Part shown: positions 34,853-46,211 of the stretch, piece after piece | How positions within the stretch are numbered: position 1 is the first letter of the stretch | Layout of the letters: each line of letters begins with the position of its first letter | DNA from: Pseudomonas sp. 10S4 | Lineage (GTDB): Bacteria; Pseudomonadota; Gammaproteobacteria; Pseudomonadales; Pseudomonadaceae | NCBI RefSeq assembly: GCF_034344865.1 | Contig: NZ_CP133774.1 | Coordinates: 6,386,001-6,450,000, forward strand | Length of the DNA: 64,000 nucleotides | Reading direction: 5' to 3' | Notes under the pieces: model-generated | What the model was told of the DNA's origin: nothing | What the model saw: the letters and a program-made list of their open reading frames with translations, nothing else | Database searches by the model: none | Made by a program: the position numbers and the translations under genes

Positions 34853-35745
34853 ATGAACAATCAGCTGAATGAACTTAGAACCCTCGCTGCCAGGGCGGAA
34901 AACCGCCGTACCGAGACCGGCATCCCACGGGTGGCAATGGTTCAGGGCGCAATCCCGGAACACCTGCTGGCCGCGGTCTACGAGCCGATGATCAACCTGA
35001 TACTGACGGGCAGTAAATCGATGACCGTTGGCGACCGCACGCTGCGCTATGACCCGGCGACGTACTTCGTCATGTCCATCGAACTGCCGGCGGTGGGCCA
35101 GGTGCATCCGGCCGCGACCGGCGAGCCTTACCTGGCCGTCAGCCTGACGCTCGACCCTGCGGTGGTGGCGAATCTGCTGGCGGACCTTCCCCGGCGGCCG
35201 GGCGCCATGAACAGGAAGCCGGTTTCTCGGTCGCTGCAGTCACACCCGAGCTGATGGACGCCTGGGTACGGATGCTGCGATTGATGGATCGGCCGACGGA
35301 TATTGCGGCGTTGAGCCCAGTCTACGAGCGGGAGATTCTCTATCGGGTGTTGCAGGGCCCCCACGGCGGGATGCTGCGGGAAATCGCCGCGCCCGATTCG
35401 GCAATAGCGCGGGTGAGTCTGGCCATCCAGTGGATCCGCCGCGACTTTGCCGAGCCGCTACGGGTGGAGGCGTTGGCGCAGAAAGCGGCGATGAGTGTGT
35501 CGGCCTTCCATCGGCACTTCAAGGCCGTAACCAACTTCAGCCCCTTGCAGTATCAAAAGCGCGTTCGACTGCTACAGGCCCGGACGCTGTTGGTGGCCAA
35601 CGCTAAAAGCGTCACCAGCACAGCCTTCGATGTCGGCTATGAAAGCGCCACCCAGTTCAGTCGCGACTATGCTCTCGTATTCGGTTTACCGCCGGCGCGA
35701 GATGCGGCGCGGATCCTGGCCGATATCCGAGGTGCGATCCGCTGA
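34853..35745 (+). pseudogene. AraC family regulator, frameshifted
   Basis: 297 residues if corrected. The N-terminal domain is the AraC_N cupin type (IPEHLLAAVYEPMINLIL, LRYDPATYFVMSIELPAVGQ). The C-terminal double helix-turn-helix reads EPLRVEALAQKAAMSVSAFH and TAFDVGYESATQFSRDYALV. The two halves are in different frames; the join falls between LLADLP and AAGRHEQEAGFSV, at a run of four C (35189-35192) where five would keep the frame. The gene is divergent from the SDR gene, the usual arrangement of this AraC class, which often regulates an oxidoreductase. Confidence 0.85.
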
Positions 35746-35771
35746 ATATGGACTCTTTATGGAGGCATCCC

Positions 35772-37178
35772 ATGCCCGCGCTGAGCAAAATCCTGGCGAC
35801 CCTGTGCCTTGTCGTGCCGGGCATGGCCAACGCCGAACCACGGCCCGAGCACATGGTTTATCTGCGCACAATCGCCCCCAGCATCGAGCAAGACATCCGC
35901 TACGCCACGGCCCACAACTTCACCGGCCACCCGCTCGACGGTTACGAGGCGCCTGAATGCCTGCTGTCGGTGGATGCGGCCAAAGCCCTCGCCCGGGTTC
36001 AAACCGCACTGCATTCCCAAGGCTACGGGTTGAAGGTTTTCGACTGCTATCGCCCTGCTCGCGCGGTTGCCGATATGGGTAATTTCGCCAAAGTGGTGGG
36101 TGATCCGACCAAAGCCGAATTCTATCCGCGCGTGGACAAGCAAGACTTCTGGCACCTGGGCTACGTGGCGCGGGTGTCGAATCATTCCAAGGGCAGCACC
36201 GTTGACCTGACGCTGACCGGCCCAACCGCCCTGCCCGCCGCCACCTGGACGCCGTCGGCCAGGCAAGTCGATTGCACCGCGCCTTATGACCAGCGCTTTG
36301 CGGACGGTGCGCTGGACATGGGCACTGGCTTCGATTGCTTCGATGAGCCGGCACACACCGACAGCACGGCAATCAACGCCACCGCCAAAGCCAATCGCCA
36401 GCGACTCACCAGCGCGCTGGAGAAAGAAGGGTTTGTCGGTTATTCGAAAGAATGGTGGCACTTCACCTACACCGGCAATCCCGCGTTGAAGCAGGTGATG
36501 GATTTCCCGATTACCCCGCTGGCACTGAGTACCAGCAACCAATTGATTATCGTCACTACCAAAAACTGGACCGACATTCAGGGCAGCGCCCAGCGCTATG
36601 AACGCCATGGGCCAACCTTTGAAAAATACGGCGAGCCGTTTGCGGTGGTGGTCGGTAAAAGTGGACTGGCCTGGGGCAAGGGACTGACCGTCGTCGACCA
36701 ACGCGAGGGGCCAGTCAAGCGTGAAGGCGATGGCAAAGCCCCGGCGGGGATTTTCAAACTCGGCACAGCGTTTGGCTACGGCAACTCGGCGGACACCAAA
36801 TTGCCCTATCTGGCGCTGACCTCGACCGAGGAATGCGTGGATGACAGCCAATCCAAACGCTACAACCAACTGGTCGACGGCTCGACGGTAAGCAAGGACT
36901 GGAACAGCTCCGAACAGATGCGCCGCGACGATGACATGTACCAAAATGGGATCTTCATCGAGCACAACACGCCAGCGGCTGCGGGTGCTGGGTCGTGCAT
37001 TTTCTTCCATATCTGGCGTGGGCCGACTTCGCCGACGTTGGGGTGTACGGCCATGGACCCGGCTAATATTGCGAAGTTGTTCAGTTGGCTCGACCCGCGG
37101 CAGGAGCCGTTGCTGGTTCAGTTGCCGGAGTCGGAATATGCGCAGCTGCGTGAAAGCTGGGATCTTCCAGAACGCTGA
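35772..37178 (+). CDS. VanX-like D-Ala-D-Ala dipeptidase fused to an L,D-transpeptidase-like domain
   Basis: 468 residues. A signal peptide ends MANA (about residue 18). Residues about 20-235 match the M15 family: IRYATAHNFTGHPLDGYE, DCYRPARAV (substrate Arg), NHSKGSTVDLTL (zinc His and Asp) and EWWHFTY (Glu and His). Residues about 265-460 resemble the YkuD L,D-transpeptidase fold, with EGDGKAPAGIFKLGT, IFFHIWRG and the catalytic-type SPTLGCTAM (Cys425). The first would cut D-Ala-D-Ala or related dipeptides, the second act on peptidoglycan cross-links. GGAGG six bases before the ATG fixes the start. The fusion is notable. Confidence 0.8.
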   Translation: MPALSKILATLCLVVPGMANAEPRPEHMVYLRTIAPSIEQDIRYATAHNFTGHPLDGYEAPECLLSVDAAKALARVQTALHSQGYGLKVFDCYRPARAVADMGNFAKVVGDPTKAEFYPRVDKQDFWHLGYVARVSNHSKGSTVDLTLTGPTALPAATWTPSARQVDCTAPYDQRFADGALDMGTGFDCFDEPAHTDSTAINATAKANRQRLTSALEKEGFVGYSKEWWHFTYTGNPALKQVMDFPITPLALSTSNQLIIVTTKNWTDIQGSAQRYERHGPTFEKYGEPFAVVVGKSGLAWGKGLTVVDQREGPVKREGDGKAPAGIFKLGTAFGYGNSADTKLPYLALTSTEECVDDSQSKRYNQLVDGSTVSKDWNSSEQMRRDDDMYQNGIFIEHNTPAAAGAGSCIFFHIWRGPTSPTLGCTAMDPANIAKLFSWLDPRQEPLLVQLPESEYAQLRESWDLPER

Positions 37179-37205
37179 TACCCGTCAATCAAGCCTGACA
37201 CCGAA

Positions 37206-37311
37206 CCTGTGGCGAGGGAGCTAGCTCCCGCTGGGCTGCGAAGCGGCCCCGCTCTATCCAAAAGCTGGGGCCTGCTGCGCAGTCCAGCGGGAGCAAGCTC
37301 CCTCGCCACAA
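37206..37311. repeat. REP pair, GTGGCGAGGGAGC class
   Basis: Arms starting CCTGTGGCGAGGGAGC and ending GCTCCCTCGCCACAAG face each other across about 50 bases. It separates the convergent dipeptidase and GMC genes and may end both transcripts. Confidence 0.9.
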
Positions 37312-37362
37312 GTAAGCTTCTTTCTCCTCAAGGACAGTGTTCTCAAGTGAGCCTGAGTTAAA

Positions 37363-39051
37363 TCACACCCTGACGTTCCGCGCCGGCAATGAGGTCCGCT
37401 GACTGGTCTCCCAATCCTCAACACGCCCCACCGCCGCTTCCGACGCCGGCAGCATCTTGCGTCCGCGAACCAGATCCGAAGCCCGTTCGGCCAGCATAAT
37501 GGTCGGCGCATTGAGGTTGCCATTTGGCTCAGTCGGGAACACCGACGAGTCAATCACCCGCAACCCGGCGATGCCATGCACCCGCAGCTCCGAGTCCACC
37601 ACCGCCCCGTCGTCCTCACCCATGCGACATGAACCGCACGGATGGTAGGTGCTCTCGAGGTTTTCCCGCACGAACGCATCGATCTCCTCATCGCTATTCA
37701 CCAACGGCCCTGGCGCGATCTCGCCGTCACGGAAGCGGTCCATCGCCGGTTGGCCGATGATCTCCCGGGTCAGGCGGATGCAGCGGCGGAAACCTTCCCG
37801 GTCCTGCTCGCTTTGCAGGTAGTTGAACTGGATCAGCGGATGCTCGTAAGGGTCGGCCGAGCGGATGCGTACATAGCCGCGACTTTTCGGTTTGTTCGGC
37901 CCGGTGAGCACCATGAAGCCATGGCCCTTGATCGGTTTGTTGCCGTCGTAGCGCATCGCCGCCGGCAGAAAGTGGAATTGAATGTCCGGCCAGCGCAAAC
38001 CCTTCTCGGAGCGAATAAAACCGCCGGCCTCGAAATGGTTGGTAGCGCCGAGTCCGTCCTTGAACAGCAACCAGCGCAGGCCGATCAGCAGTTTGCTCAG
38101 CGGATCCATTTTGCTGTTCAGCGTCACCGGTTCCTTACAGCCAAACTGGATGTAGACCTCGGCGTGATCCTGCAGGTTTTCACCGACGCCCGGCAGGTCA
38201 TGCCGGACCTCGACCCCGGCCTTGCGCAACACTTCCGCCGGGCCGATGCCGGAGCGTTGCAGCAGGTGCGGCGAGCCGATCGGCCCGGCGGAAATCAGCA
38301 CCTCGCGGTTGCAATACACCTCATGGGTCTGGCCGTCGTGGTCGTAGGCGATCCCCACGGCGCGCTTGCCTTTGAGGATCACGTGACGGGTCATCGCCTT
38401 GGTGACCACCGTCAGGTTCGGGCGGTTCATGGCCGGGCGCAAATAGGCGTTGGCCGTGGAGCAACGCACGCCATTCTTGACCGTCATGTGCATCGCGCCG
38501 AAGCCTTCCTGCATAAAGCCGTTGCAGTCATCGGTCTTGATGTAGCCCGCTTCGGCTCCGGCCTCGACCCACGCGCCGTACAACGGGTTTTTCATGTGGT
38601 TGCCATTGGTGGTGTGCAGCGGCCCGGTTTTACCCCGGTAGTTGTCACCGTCACCTTCGTAGTGCTCTGCCCGTTTGAAGTACGGCAGGCAATTGCGGTA
38701 GCCCCAATCCTTGGCACCGAGCGACTCCCATTCATCAAAGTCACAGGCGTGACCACGGATGTAGACCAGGCCATTGATCGAGGATGAGCCCCCCAGCACC
38801 TTGCCGCGCGGGCAGTGAATACGGCGTCCGTTGAGGTAAGGCTCGGGCTCGGTTTCGTAGCGCCAGTTGTACTTCTTGGTGTTCATCGGGATCGAAAACG
38901 CGCTCGGCATCTGGATCACCACACTGCGATCACTGCCGCCGAATTCCAGCACCAGCACCGAGGTGGCCGGGTCTTCGCTCAAGCGGTTGGCCAACACACA
39001 ACCTGCCGAGCCGGCGCCGATAATGATGTAGTCGTATTTTGGGGTAGTCAT
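37363..39051 (-). CDS. GMC family FAD-dependent alcohol dehydrogenase (choline dehydrogenase-like)
   Basis: 562 residues. The FAD motif [18 protein letters not shown] is at residue 8, the GMC signature [20 protein letters not shown] near residue 81, [16 protein letters not shown] near 255, and the catalytic His in [12 protein letters not shown] with the C-terminal [17 protein letters not shown]. The family oxidises alcohols to aldehydes; the length and wording are close to BetA choline dehydrogenases. It is the last gene of an operon with an NCS1 permease (2 bases away), an aldehyde dehydrogenase and a ureohydrolase, which suggests an amino or guanidino alcohol as substrate. Confidence 0.9.
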   Translation of the reverse strand: MTTPKYDYIIIGAGSAGCVLANRLSEDPATSVLVLEFGGSDRSVVIQMPSAFSIPMNTKKYNWRYETEPEPYLNGRRIHCPRGKVLGGSSSINGLVYIRGHACDFDEWESLGAKDWGYRNCLPYFKRAEHYEGDGDNYRGKTGPLHTTNGNHMKNPLYGAWVEAGAEAGYIKTDDCNGFMQEGFGAMHMTVKNGVRCSTANAYLRPAMNRPNLTVVTKAMTRHVILKGKRAVGIAYDHDGQTHEVYCNREVLISAGPIGSPHLLQRSGIGPAEVLRKAGVEVRHDLPGVGENLQDHAEVYIQFGCKEPVTLNSKMDPLSKLLIGLRWLLFKDGLGATNHFEAGGFIRSEKGLRWPDIQFHFLPAAMRYDGNKPIKGHGFMVLTGPNKPKSRGYVRIRSADPYEHPLIQFNYLQSEQDREGFRRCIRLTREIIGQPAMDRFRDGEIAPGPLVNSDEEIDAFVRENLESTYHPCGSCRMGEDDGAVVDSELRVHGIAGLRVIDSSVFPTEPNGNLNAPTIMLAERASDLVRGRKMLPASEAAVGRVEDWETSQRTSLPARNVRV

Positions 39052-39053
39052 GG

Positions 39054-40623
39054 TTATCTCCCGACCGTCGATTCGTTGAAGACCGGTGACGAGTGTTTGG
39101 TCAGCGTGTCGCCGGTGGTGTATTGCGGGCAGGTTTTCTCGATCTGCTGGATCACCGCTTCTTCGCGCTTGAGGTCAATCGAGCGGCTGAACCAGTAGTA
39201 GACCAACCCGGAGACGATCAGCCCGACCAGCCAGGCGATGTCGATGCTGCCGAGCGCTCTGGCGAGCGGGCCGACGTAGACTTCGCGCTGTTCGACGCCG
39301 TCGTAGATGTAGAAAAACGGGATCATCGAGATGAAGCCGATGGCATACGCGGCGATACCGCGCAGGCCCCAGCTGCCGTAAATATTGCCGTGGGGCATGA
39401 AGAAGTGCGGGATGGCGTAGCGACCCTTGCGCACGAAAAAGTAGTCAGTGAGGTTGACCGAGGTCCAGGGCACCAGGAAGTACAGCATCACCACCAGGTA
39501 GATCCCCAGCACGGACAAACCTTTGCCGGAACTCTGGATGCTCAGGGCCACGCCCAGTTGCAGCAGGATCACAAAACCAATCGCCAGAATCCGCGCCTTG
39601 CGGGTCGGTTCGATGTGTTTGATGGAGTCGACGCAGGTCAGCGTGGTCAGTTTCGCGCTGTAGATGTTCATCGCAATGACCGGCAGGAACGCCAGGATCG
39701 TGACCACCACCACCGCCGTGCCCATCAGTGGCGAGACGGTGTTGCCGACTTGCCCGAGCGCCACCAGTACGTCAGTGGAATGCAGGTGATCGGCCAGCCA
39801 GCCACCGACGGAAATCATCCACGCACCGGACAACGAAGCGCCGAGGAAGACCACCGCGATCAGCTTCCCGCTGGAGGTGTTTTTTGGCAGATAACGCGAG
39901 TAGTCGGACACATACGGGGCATAGGCGATGTTGTAGCTGGCGGCCGCCGCGAACTGAGCGATGAAACCGGTCCAGTTGAAACCCAATGGCGCCGGGGCGA
40001 CTTCACCGGGGGCCAGTACCGGCATCGCGGCATCGGGCACCCAGCCCATAATCACGGCCAACGTCACCAAGCCGTATAGCGGCAGCGACAGGTACAACGC
40101 CCATTTGAAGCTGCGGTGCATCCAGTCATGGCCGAGGATCGCCAGGACCGCCGCCGGTATCGTCACTGCCACAGCGATCACGGCGGGGTTGAAGCCAAAC
40201 AGCGTGTGCAGCCCTTGCATCATCAACACCAGGTTGACGATGTTGAACCCGGCAAACACAAACAGCGTCGCCAGCAACACCAAAATCACACCTCGATAAC
40301 CGAACTGCGGTCGCGACTGGATCATTTGCGGCAGACCGAGCTGTCGGGCCCTGCGAACCGTGAAACGCCATGAACAGCGTGCCGAACATGATGCCCAGCG
40401 TGCCAGCGAGCGTGGTCCACAAAGCGGTCAGACCGACGCTTGGGCCGACGAAGCCGATGGTCATGGTGAAGAAGGTGAAGTTGCCGAGAAACCAGAACGG
40501 GCCCTGGCTCGACAGCTTGTCGGTGCGCTCGTTCTCCGGGATGAAATCAATCGAATGGCTTTCGACGACGGGTTTGTCATCGAGGACCGACACGCTCGGG
40601 GCGGACTTGGCGTTAGTGTTCAT
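39054..40623 (-). pseudogene. NCS1 family permease (cytosine/purine/thiamine type), frameshifted
   Basis: About 522 residues if corrected, with some 12 membrane segments. The first frame starts MNTNAKSAPSVSVLDD and has the family lead ESHSIDFIPENERTDK and LFMAFHGSQGP; the second continues LGLPQMIQSRPQFGYRG and runs to the stop. At the join, near 40342, one base too many is present (ACAGCTCGG for an expected ACGCTCGG). NCS1 proteins import nucleobases, hydantoins, allantoin or similar small nitrogen compounds with sodium or protons. It lies between the aldehyde dehydrogenase and GMC genes and probably imports the pathway substrate. Confidence 0.85.
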
Positions 40624-40683
40624 GACGTACTCTTATTGTTGGAAGATCATGACGAAATAACCGCATCCTTACGGGGGAACGCC

Positions 40684-40775
40684 TCTGTGGGAGCGGGCTT
40701 GCTCGCGAAAGCGGTGTATCAGCCGACATCCATGCTGGATGTGCCGACCTCTTCGCGAGCAAGCCCGCTCCCACA
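40684..40775. repeat. REP pair, GTGGGAGCGGGC class, inside an operon
   Basis: Arms CTGTGGGAGCGGGCTTGCTC and its reverse complement, 42 bases apart. It lies between the aldehyde dehydrogenase and permease genes, which point the same way, and may lower expression of the distal genes. Confidence 0.9.
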
Positions 40776-40795
40776 GGGTTTGAGTCAACAATGAC

Positions 40796-42310
40796 TCAGG
40801 GCAGCGTGATCCACACGGCCTTGGTTTCGAGCAAGTATTCGAGCTGCTCCGCACCCAGGTCCTTGCCGAATCCAGACTGCTTGTAACCACCGAACGGCAT
40901 CGACGGGTCGAGGGTGCCGTGGGCGTTGACGTAGACCGAGCCGGCGCGCAATCGCGGGATCAGGCTATGCACTTTTCCAAGGTCATTGGAATACAGCGCG
41001 GCCGCCAGGCCGTACGGCGAGTCATTGGCCAGGGCCAACGCCTCCTCTTCATCGTCGAACGGCGCGGTCACCAGCACCGGGCCAAAAATCTCTTCCTGAA
41101 CGATGCGCATGTCGTTGCGGCAATGGGCAAAAATCGTCGGTTCGACGAAGAACCCAGGCCCTTCGACCGGCTGGCCGCCGTAGACCAGTTCGGCGCCTTC
41201 CTGTTTGCCGGTTTCGATGTATTCCGTCACGCGGGCCTTTTGCAACGCCGAGACCAACGGGCTGATAAAGCAATCTGGATCCAGCCCCGGTGCCATCTTC
41301 AAGGTGCGGGTATAGGCGATCAGTTCGCGGAGGAATTCGTCGTAGACACTGCGATGAATATAGGCCCGCGTACCGGCATCGCACACCTGGCCGGAGTTAA
41401 AGAACACGCCATTGGCAATCGCTTGGGCGGCGGCCGGCACGTCGGCATCGGCGAGGACGATTACCGGCGATTTTCCTCCCAGTTCGAGGGTTAGTCGCTT
41501 CATTTCATCCAGCGCCGCGCGGCCGACGGTACGACCGACCGGCGTCGAACCGGTGAAGGTCAGTTTGTCGATACCAGGGTGCGTCGCCATTGCCGCGCCA
41601 ACCACACTGCCGCGCCCGGTGACGATGTTGATCACGCCGTCCGGAATCCCGGCTTCTTGCACCAGTTCGGCGAAGCGCAAGGCCGACAGCGAGGTCAGTT
41701 CGGCGGGTTTGACCACCACGGTGCAACCGGTCGCCAGTGCCGCGCCGAGCTTCCAGGCCATGGTTTGCAGTGGAAAATTCCACGGCACGATGGCGCCGAC
41801 CACGCCCACCGCTTCCTTGCGGGTATAGGCCAGGTAGTTGCCCGGCAGCGAAGGCTCGACGGTGCGGCCGTGGATTTTCGTCGCCCAACCGGCGAAGTAG
41901 CGCAGGGTGTCGACCGTGCCCTGAATATCGACATCCTTGGCAAACGCCACGGACTTGCCCATGTCGATGGATTCGATCTCTGCCAATTCAGCGGCGTTTT
42001 GTTCAATCAGATCCGCCAGCCGCTGCATCAGCCGTTCGCGTTCCGCCGGTTTGGCCTGACGCCAGGCGCCGCCGTCGAACTGGGCACGGGCGGCTTGCAC
42101 AGCGCGGTCCAGATCCTCGGTGGTGCCCATCGGAATGCGGGTGATCAGGCCTTCGGTTGACGGTTCGATCACATCGGACGTCTGCCCGTCGCTGGCCTCG
42201 ACAAAGGCGCCACCGATGAACATTTTCTGCACTTTGCTGAGGAAGGTTTGGGTGGCTTCCGAGACGCCGAATTTCTGCAGGTATTGCTTAACGATTGTGT
42301 CCATGTTCAT
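40796..42310 (-). CDS. NAD-dependent aldehyde dehydrogenase (BetB-like)
   Basis: 504 residues. Landmarks: VVGAIVPWNFPLQTMAWKLG, LTFTGSTPVGRTVG, LELGGKSPVIVLADAD with the general-base Glu, FFNSGQVCDAGTRAYIH with the catalytic Cys, and EIFGPVLVTAPFD. The family converts aldehydes to acids; the closest wording is to betaine or aminobutyraldehyde dehydrogenases. In the operon it would oxidise the product of the GMC dehydrogenase. It starts 21 bases after the ureohydrolase gene, so the two are surely co-transcribed. Confidence 0.92.
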   Translation of the reverse strand: MNMDTIVKQYLQKFGVSEATQTFLSKVQKMFIGGAFVEASDGQTSDVIEPSTEGLITRIPMGTTEDLDRAVQAARAQFDGGAWRQAKPAERERLMQRLADLIEQNAAELAEIESIDMGKSVAFAKDVDIQGTVDTLRYFAGWATKIHGRTVEPSLPGNYLAYTRKEAVGVVGAIVPWNFPLQTMAWKLGAALATGCTVVVKPAELTSLSALRFAELVQEAGIPDGVINIVTGRGSVVGAAMATHPGIDKLTFTGSTPVGRTVGRAALDEMKRLTLELGGKSPVIVLADADVPAAAQAIANGVFFNSGQVCDAGTRAYIHRSVYDEFLRELIAYTRTLKMAPGLDPDCFISPLVSALQKARVTEYIETGKQEGAELVYGGQPVEGPGFFVEPTIFAHCRNDMRIVQEEIFGPVLVTAPFDDEEEALALANDSPYGLAAALYSNDLGKVHSLIPRLRAGSVYVNAHGTLDPSMPFGGYKQSGFGKDLGAEQLEYLLETKAVWITLP

Positions 42311-42331
42311 ACCCTCTGTGCGGCGGTCAAA

Positions 42332-43336
42332 TCACGCCGTGGCCGTGGTGGATTCGCTCATCGCGTGCCGCGCCTGAGCCCGCTCGTGGAAGATGAAACC
42401 AATGCTGTTAAGCAGCAGTTGCGCCGCCAGAATCGAGGTCATGCCGGTCGGGTCATAAACCGGTGCCACTTCCACCAGGTCCATGCCGACGATGTTGCCT
42501 TGGCTGCGTTTGGCCAGGGCCTGGATGATTTCCAGCACTTCGTAGTAGAGGAAGCCGCCATGGCTCGGCGTACCGGTGCCAGGGGCAATGGACGGGTCGA
42601 AACCGTCGATGTCGATGGTGATGTAGTAGTTGATGTTCTGCGGGATCAGCGCCAGTACACCTTCGACACCGAGGCGACGGACGTCGCGCACCGAAAGGAT
42701 TTTCGAACCCGCCGCGTGGGCCGCTTCGTAGTCATCACGATTGGACGACGAGACGTTGCGGATGCCCATTTGGGTCATGCCGACGATGTGGTTCATTTCC
42801 GAAGCGCGGCGCAGCGGGTTGCCGTGGCCGTAGCGGACACCATGGCGCTCGTCGACAAAATCCAGGTGCGCATCGAAGTGAATGATGTGGATCGGGCCAC
42901 GCCCCTCGAAGGCCTTGATTACCGGGGCGTGGATCGAGTGATCGCCGCCGAGCACCACCGGCATGACGCCCGCATCGAGAATCTTGCGCACGGCGTATTC
43001 GGTGTTCTGGTTACTGGTGACCATGTCGGTGTGGACGATATCGGCATCACCGACGTCAACCATGCGCACGTCCGCCGCGGTCAAGTACATGACATCATCT
43101 TCGTGGTCGTAGGCGCCGGCATGACCGAAGGAAAACAGCGTCGATGCCTCACGAATACCCCGTGGTCCGAAGCGTGCGCCGGAGCGCCATTGGGTGCCCA
43201 TGTCATTGGGTGCGCCAAGGATCGCCACGTCGGCATCCAGCGCGTCCCAATCGGTGCACACCGGGGATTTGGCGAACGTACAGTGCCCTACGAACGGCAA
43301 GTTCAGGCGACCGGATTCATAACCGTTGTTCGACAT
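42332..43336 (-). CDS. Agmatinase/guanidino acid ureohydrolase
   Basis: 334 residues of the arginase family, intact. The manganese motifs are VVLGGDHSIHAPV, IIHFDAHLDFVDE and ITIDIDGFDPSIAPGTGTP. The N-terminal extension with VGHCTFAKSP and the GMTQMGIRNVSSSN segment resemble guanidinobutyrase or guanidinopropionase-type members more than SpeB, but the substrate cannot be fixed by eye. The start at 43336 has GGAG ten bases upstream; the frame's TTG at 43351 overlaps that site. It is the first gene of the operon, divergent from a LysR gene 152 bases away. Confidence 0.88.
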   Translation of the reverse strand: MSNNGYESGRLNLPFVGHCTFAKSPVCTDWDALDADVAILGAPNDMGTQWRSGARFGPRGIREASTLFSFGHAGAYDHEDDVMYLTAADVRMVDVGDADIVHTDMVTSNQNTEYAVRKILDAGVMPVVLGGDHSIHAPVIKAFEGRGPIHIIHFDAHLDFVDERHGVRYGHGNPLRRASEMNHIVGMTQMGIRNVSSSNRDDYEAAHAAGSKILSVRDVRRLGVEGVLALIPQNINYYITIDIDGFDPSIAPGTGTPSHGGFLYYEVLEIIQALAKRSQGNIVGMDLVEVAPVYDPTGMTSILAAQLLLNSIGFIFHERAQARHAMSESTTATA

Positions 43337-43488
43337 TTCAGGCTTCTCCAATTCTTGTTATCGACTCAGCGGAGGTGGAAGGTGACCGCTGTTGAAATGA
43401 CTATGAGCGCAGGTTTTCGTGGAAAAAATGCCAAACATCAGATACTCATATCGGCATTACCGATGCATCTACACGCGGGAGGTCCAAG

Positions 43489-44403
43489 GTGATTCAGCTG
43501 CACGATGTCGATCTGAAACTGCTCAGGGTGTTTGCCACGATTGTTCGGTGCGGCGGGTTTTCCGCAGCGCAGGCGGCGCTGAACGCCGGCCAGTCGACCA
43601 TCAGCGAACAAATGACTCATCTGGAAACTCGCCTGGGGGTCAAACTCTGCCAGCGCGGGCGCAGCGGCTTTCGCCTGACCGAGCAAGGCGTGGCGATTCA
43701 TGAGGCGACCCAGCGCCTGCTCTCGGCGGTAGAAAACTTCTGCATGGACGCCGACGTGCTCAAGCAGCACATCAGCGGCAAGCTCAACCTGGGGATCATC
43801 GACACCACGATTACCGACCCCGACTCGCCACTGCCGCGCACCACCCAACGCTTCGTCTCCCGGGGGCATGACGTGCACCTGAACGTGTACGTCGGCACCC
43901 CCGCCGAACTGGAAGAACGCGTGCTCGACGGCCGACTGCACCTGGCCATCGGACACTTCCCGATCCACGTGCCTGGCCTGCTGCACTCGCCGCTGTATCA
44001 GGAAGCCTTGGGCTTGTACTGCGGGCGGCGGCATCCGCTGTATGGCAGCCAGGCCGAGAGCGATGAACTGCTCGAAGAAATTGGCGCGAGCCGGATCGTC
44101 GTGCGCGGCTACATGCAGCAATACGACCTGGAACACCTGGGCGTCAGCAAGGCGGCGGCCACCGTCGACAACATCGAAGCACTGGCGATTTTGCTGATAT
44201 CCGGTGCTTACCTGGGCTTTTTGCCGATGCACTTTGCGGCCCAGTGGATCAAGACCGGCGAGATGCACCAACTGGCGCCGACCAGCATGCGCTTGATGTC
44301 GCCGTTCGATGTGATCACCCGGCGCGGCACCGCCCCGCCGCCGATCCTTCAGGCGTTCCTTGAAGACCTGGCGGCGTGTTCGCGCAAAACCGCCAACACC
44401 TGA
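43489..44403 (+). CDS. LysR family regulator of the ureohydrolase operon
   Basis: 304 residues from a GTG with GGGAGG seven bases upstream. The helix-turn-helix is GFSAAQAALNAGQSTISEQ with THLETRLGVKLCQRGRSGF; the effector domain runs from about residue 95 (GKLNLGIIDTTITD). It stands back to back with the ureohydrolase gene, the usual LysR layout, so it likely activates that operon when the guanidino substrate is present. gcsR starts 56 bases after it on the same strand. Confidence 0.88.
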   Translation: MIQLHDVDLKLLRVFATIVRCGGFSAAQAALNAGQSTISEQMTHLETRLGVKLCQRGRSGFRLTEQGVAIHEATQRLLSAVENFCMDADVLKQHISGKLNLGIIDTTITDPDSPLPRTTQRFVSRGHDVHLNVYVGTPAELEERVLDGRLHLAIGHFPIHVPGLLHSPLYQEALGLYCGRRHPLYGSQAESDELLEEIGASRIVVRGYMQQYDLEHLGVSKAAATVDNIEALAILLISGAYLGFLPMHFAAQWIKTGEMHQLAPTSMRLMSPFDVITRRGTAPPPILQAFLEDLAACSRKTANT

Positions 44404-44459
44404 CAGACCCGGCATGTGCCGGGCATACTCATTTCGTTCGCCAACCTTGCAGGCACTCC

Positions 44460-45970
<1,511 letters not shown>

Positions 45971-45987
45971 GCCTTGCTCGATCAAAA

Positions 45988-46017
45988 TGTGGGAGCGAGC
46001 AAGCCAGCTCCCACAGG
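45988..46017 (+). terminator. Short REP hairpin after gcsR
   Basis: TGTGGGAGC and GCTCCCACA pair around 12 bases of REP-like sequence (GAGCAAGCCA core), 18 bases after the gcsR stop. It is a single REP-derived hairpin without a T-run, so its terminator role is only likely. Confidence 0.55.
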
Positions 46018-46041
46018 GATTTGCGTTGTGGCTGAATAGCC

Positions 46042-46146
46042 GTATTAAAATCAATACACCGTATCGATTTCAAGACAATACCTTCTCGACGCCTCTGGCC
46101 CGGACTTCACGCCCTCCTCTCACGACTCCCGTATTGACTTCAATAC
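46042..46146 (+). promoter_or_regulatory. Three palindromic candidate GcsR sites upstream of gcvH
   Basis: Three 16-bp copies of a GTATTGAnnTCAATAC palindrome: GTATTAAAATCAATAC (46042-46057), GTATCGATTTCAAGAC (46061-46076) and GTATTGACTTCAATAC (46131-46146). They lie about 65-170 bases upstream of a sigma-54 promoter, the position expected for enhancer sites. GcsR is reported to use three upstream sites in P. aeruginosa; the motif here differs from that consensus, so the link is inference. Confidence 0.6.
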
Positions 46147-46211
46147 AGCCGCGCTCTCTCCATTCGACTAAAAACCTCTCAACCCATTGATTTACAACGC
46201 CTAACCAACAT

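Noticed and set aside
37642..38787. A 381-codon frame antisense to the GMC dehydrogenase, with similar long frames antisense to the permeases and LysR genes
   Set aside because: Shadows of well-conserved genes on the other strand; composition shows the Arg/Ala/His-rich pattern of antisense translation.
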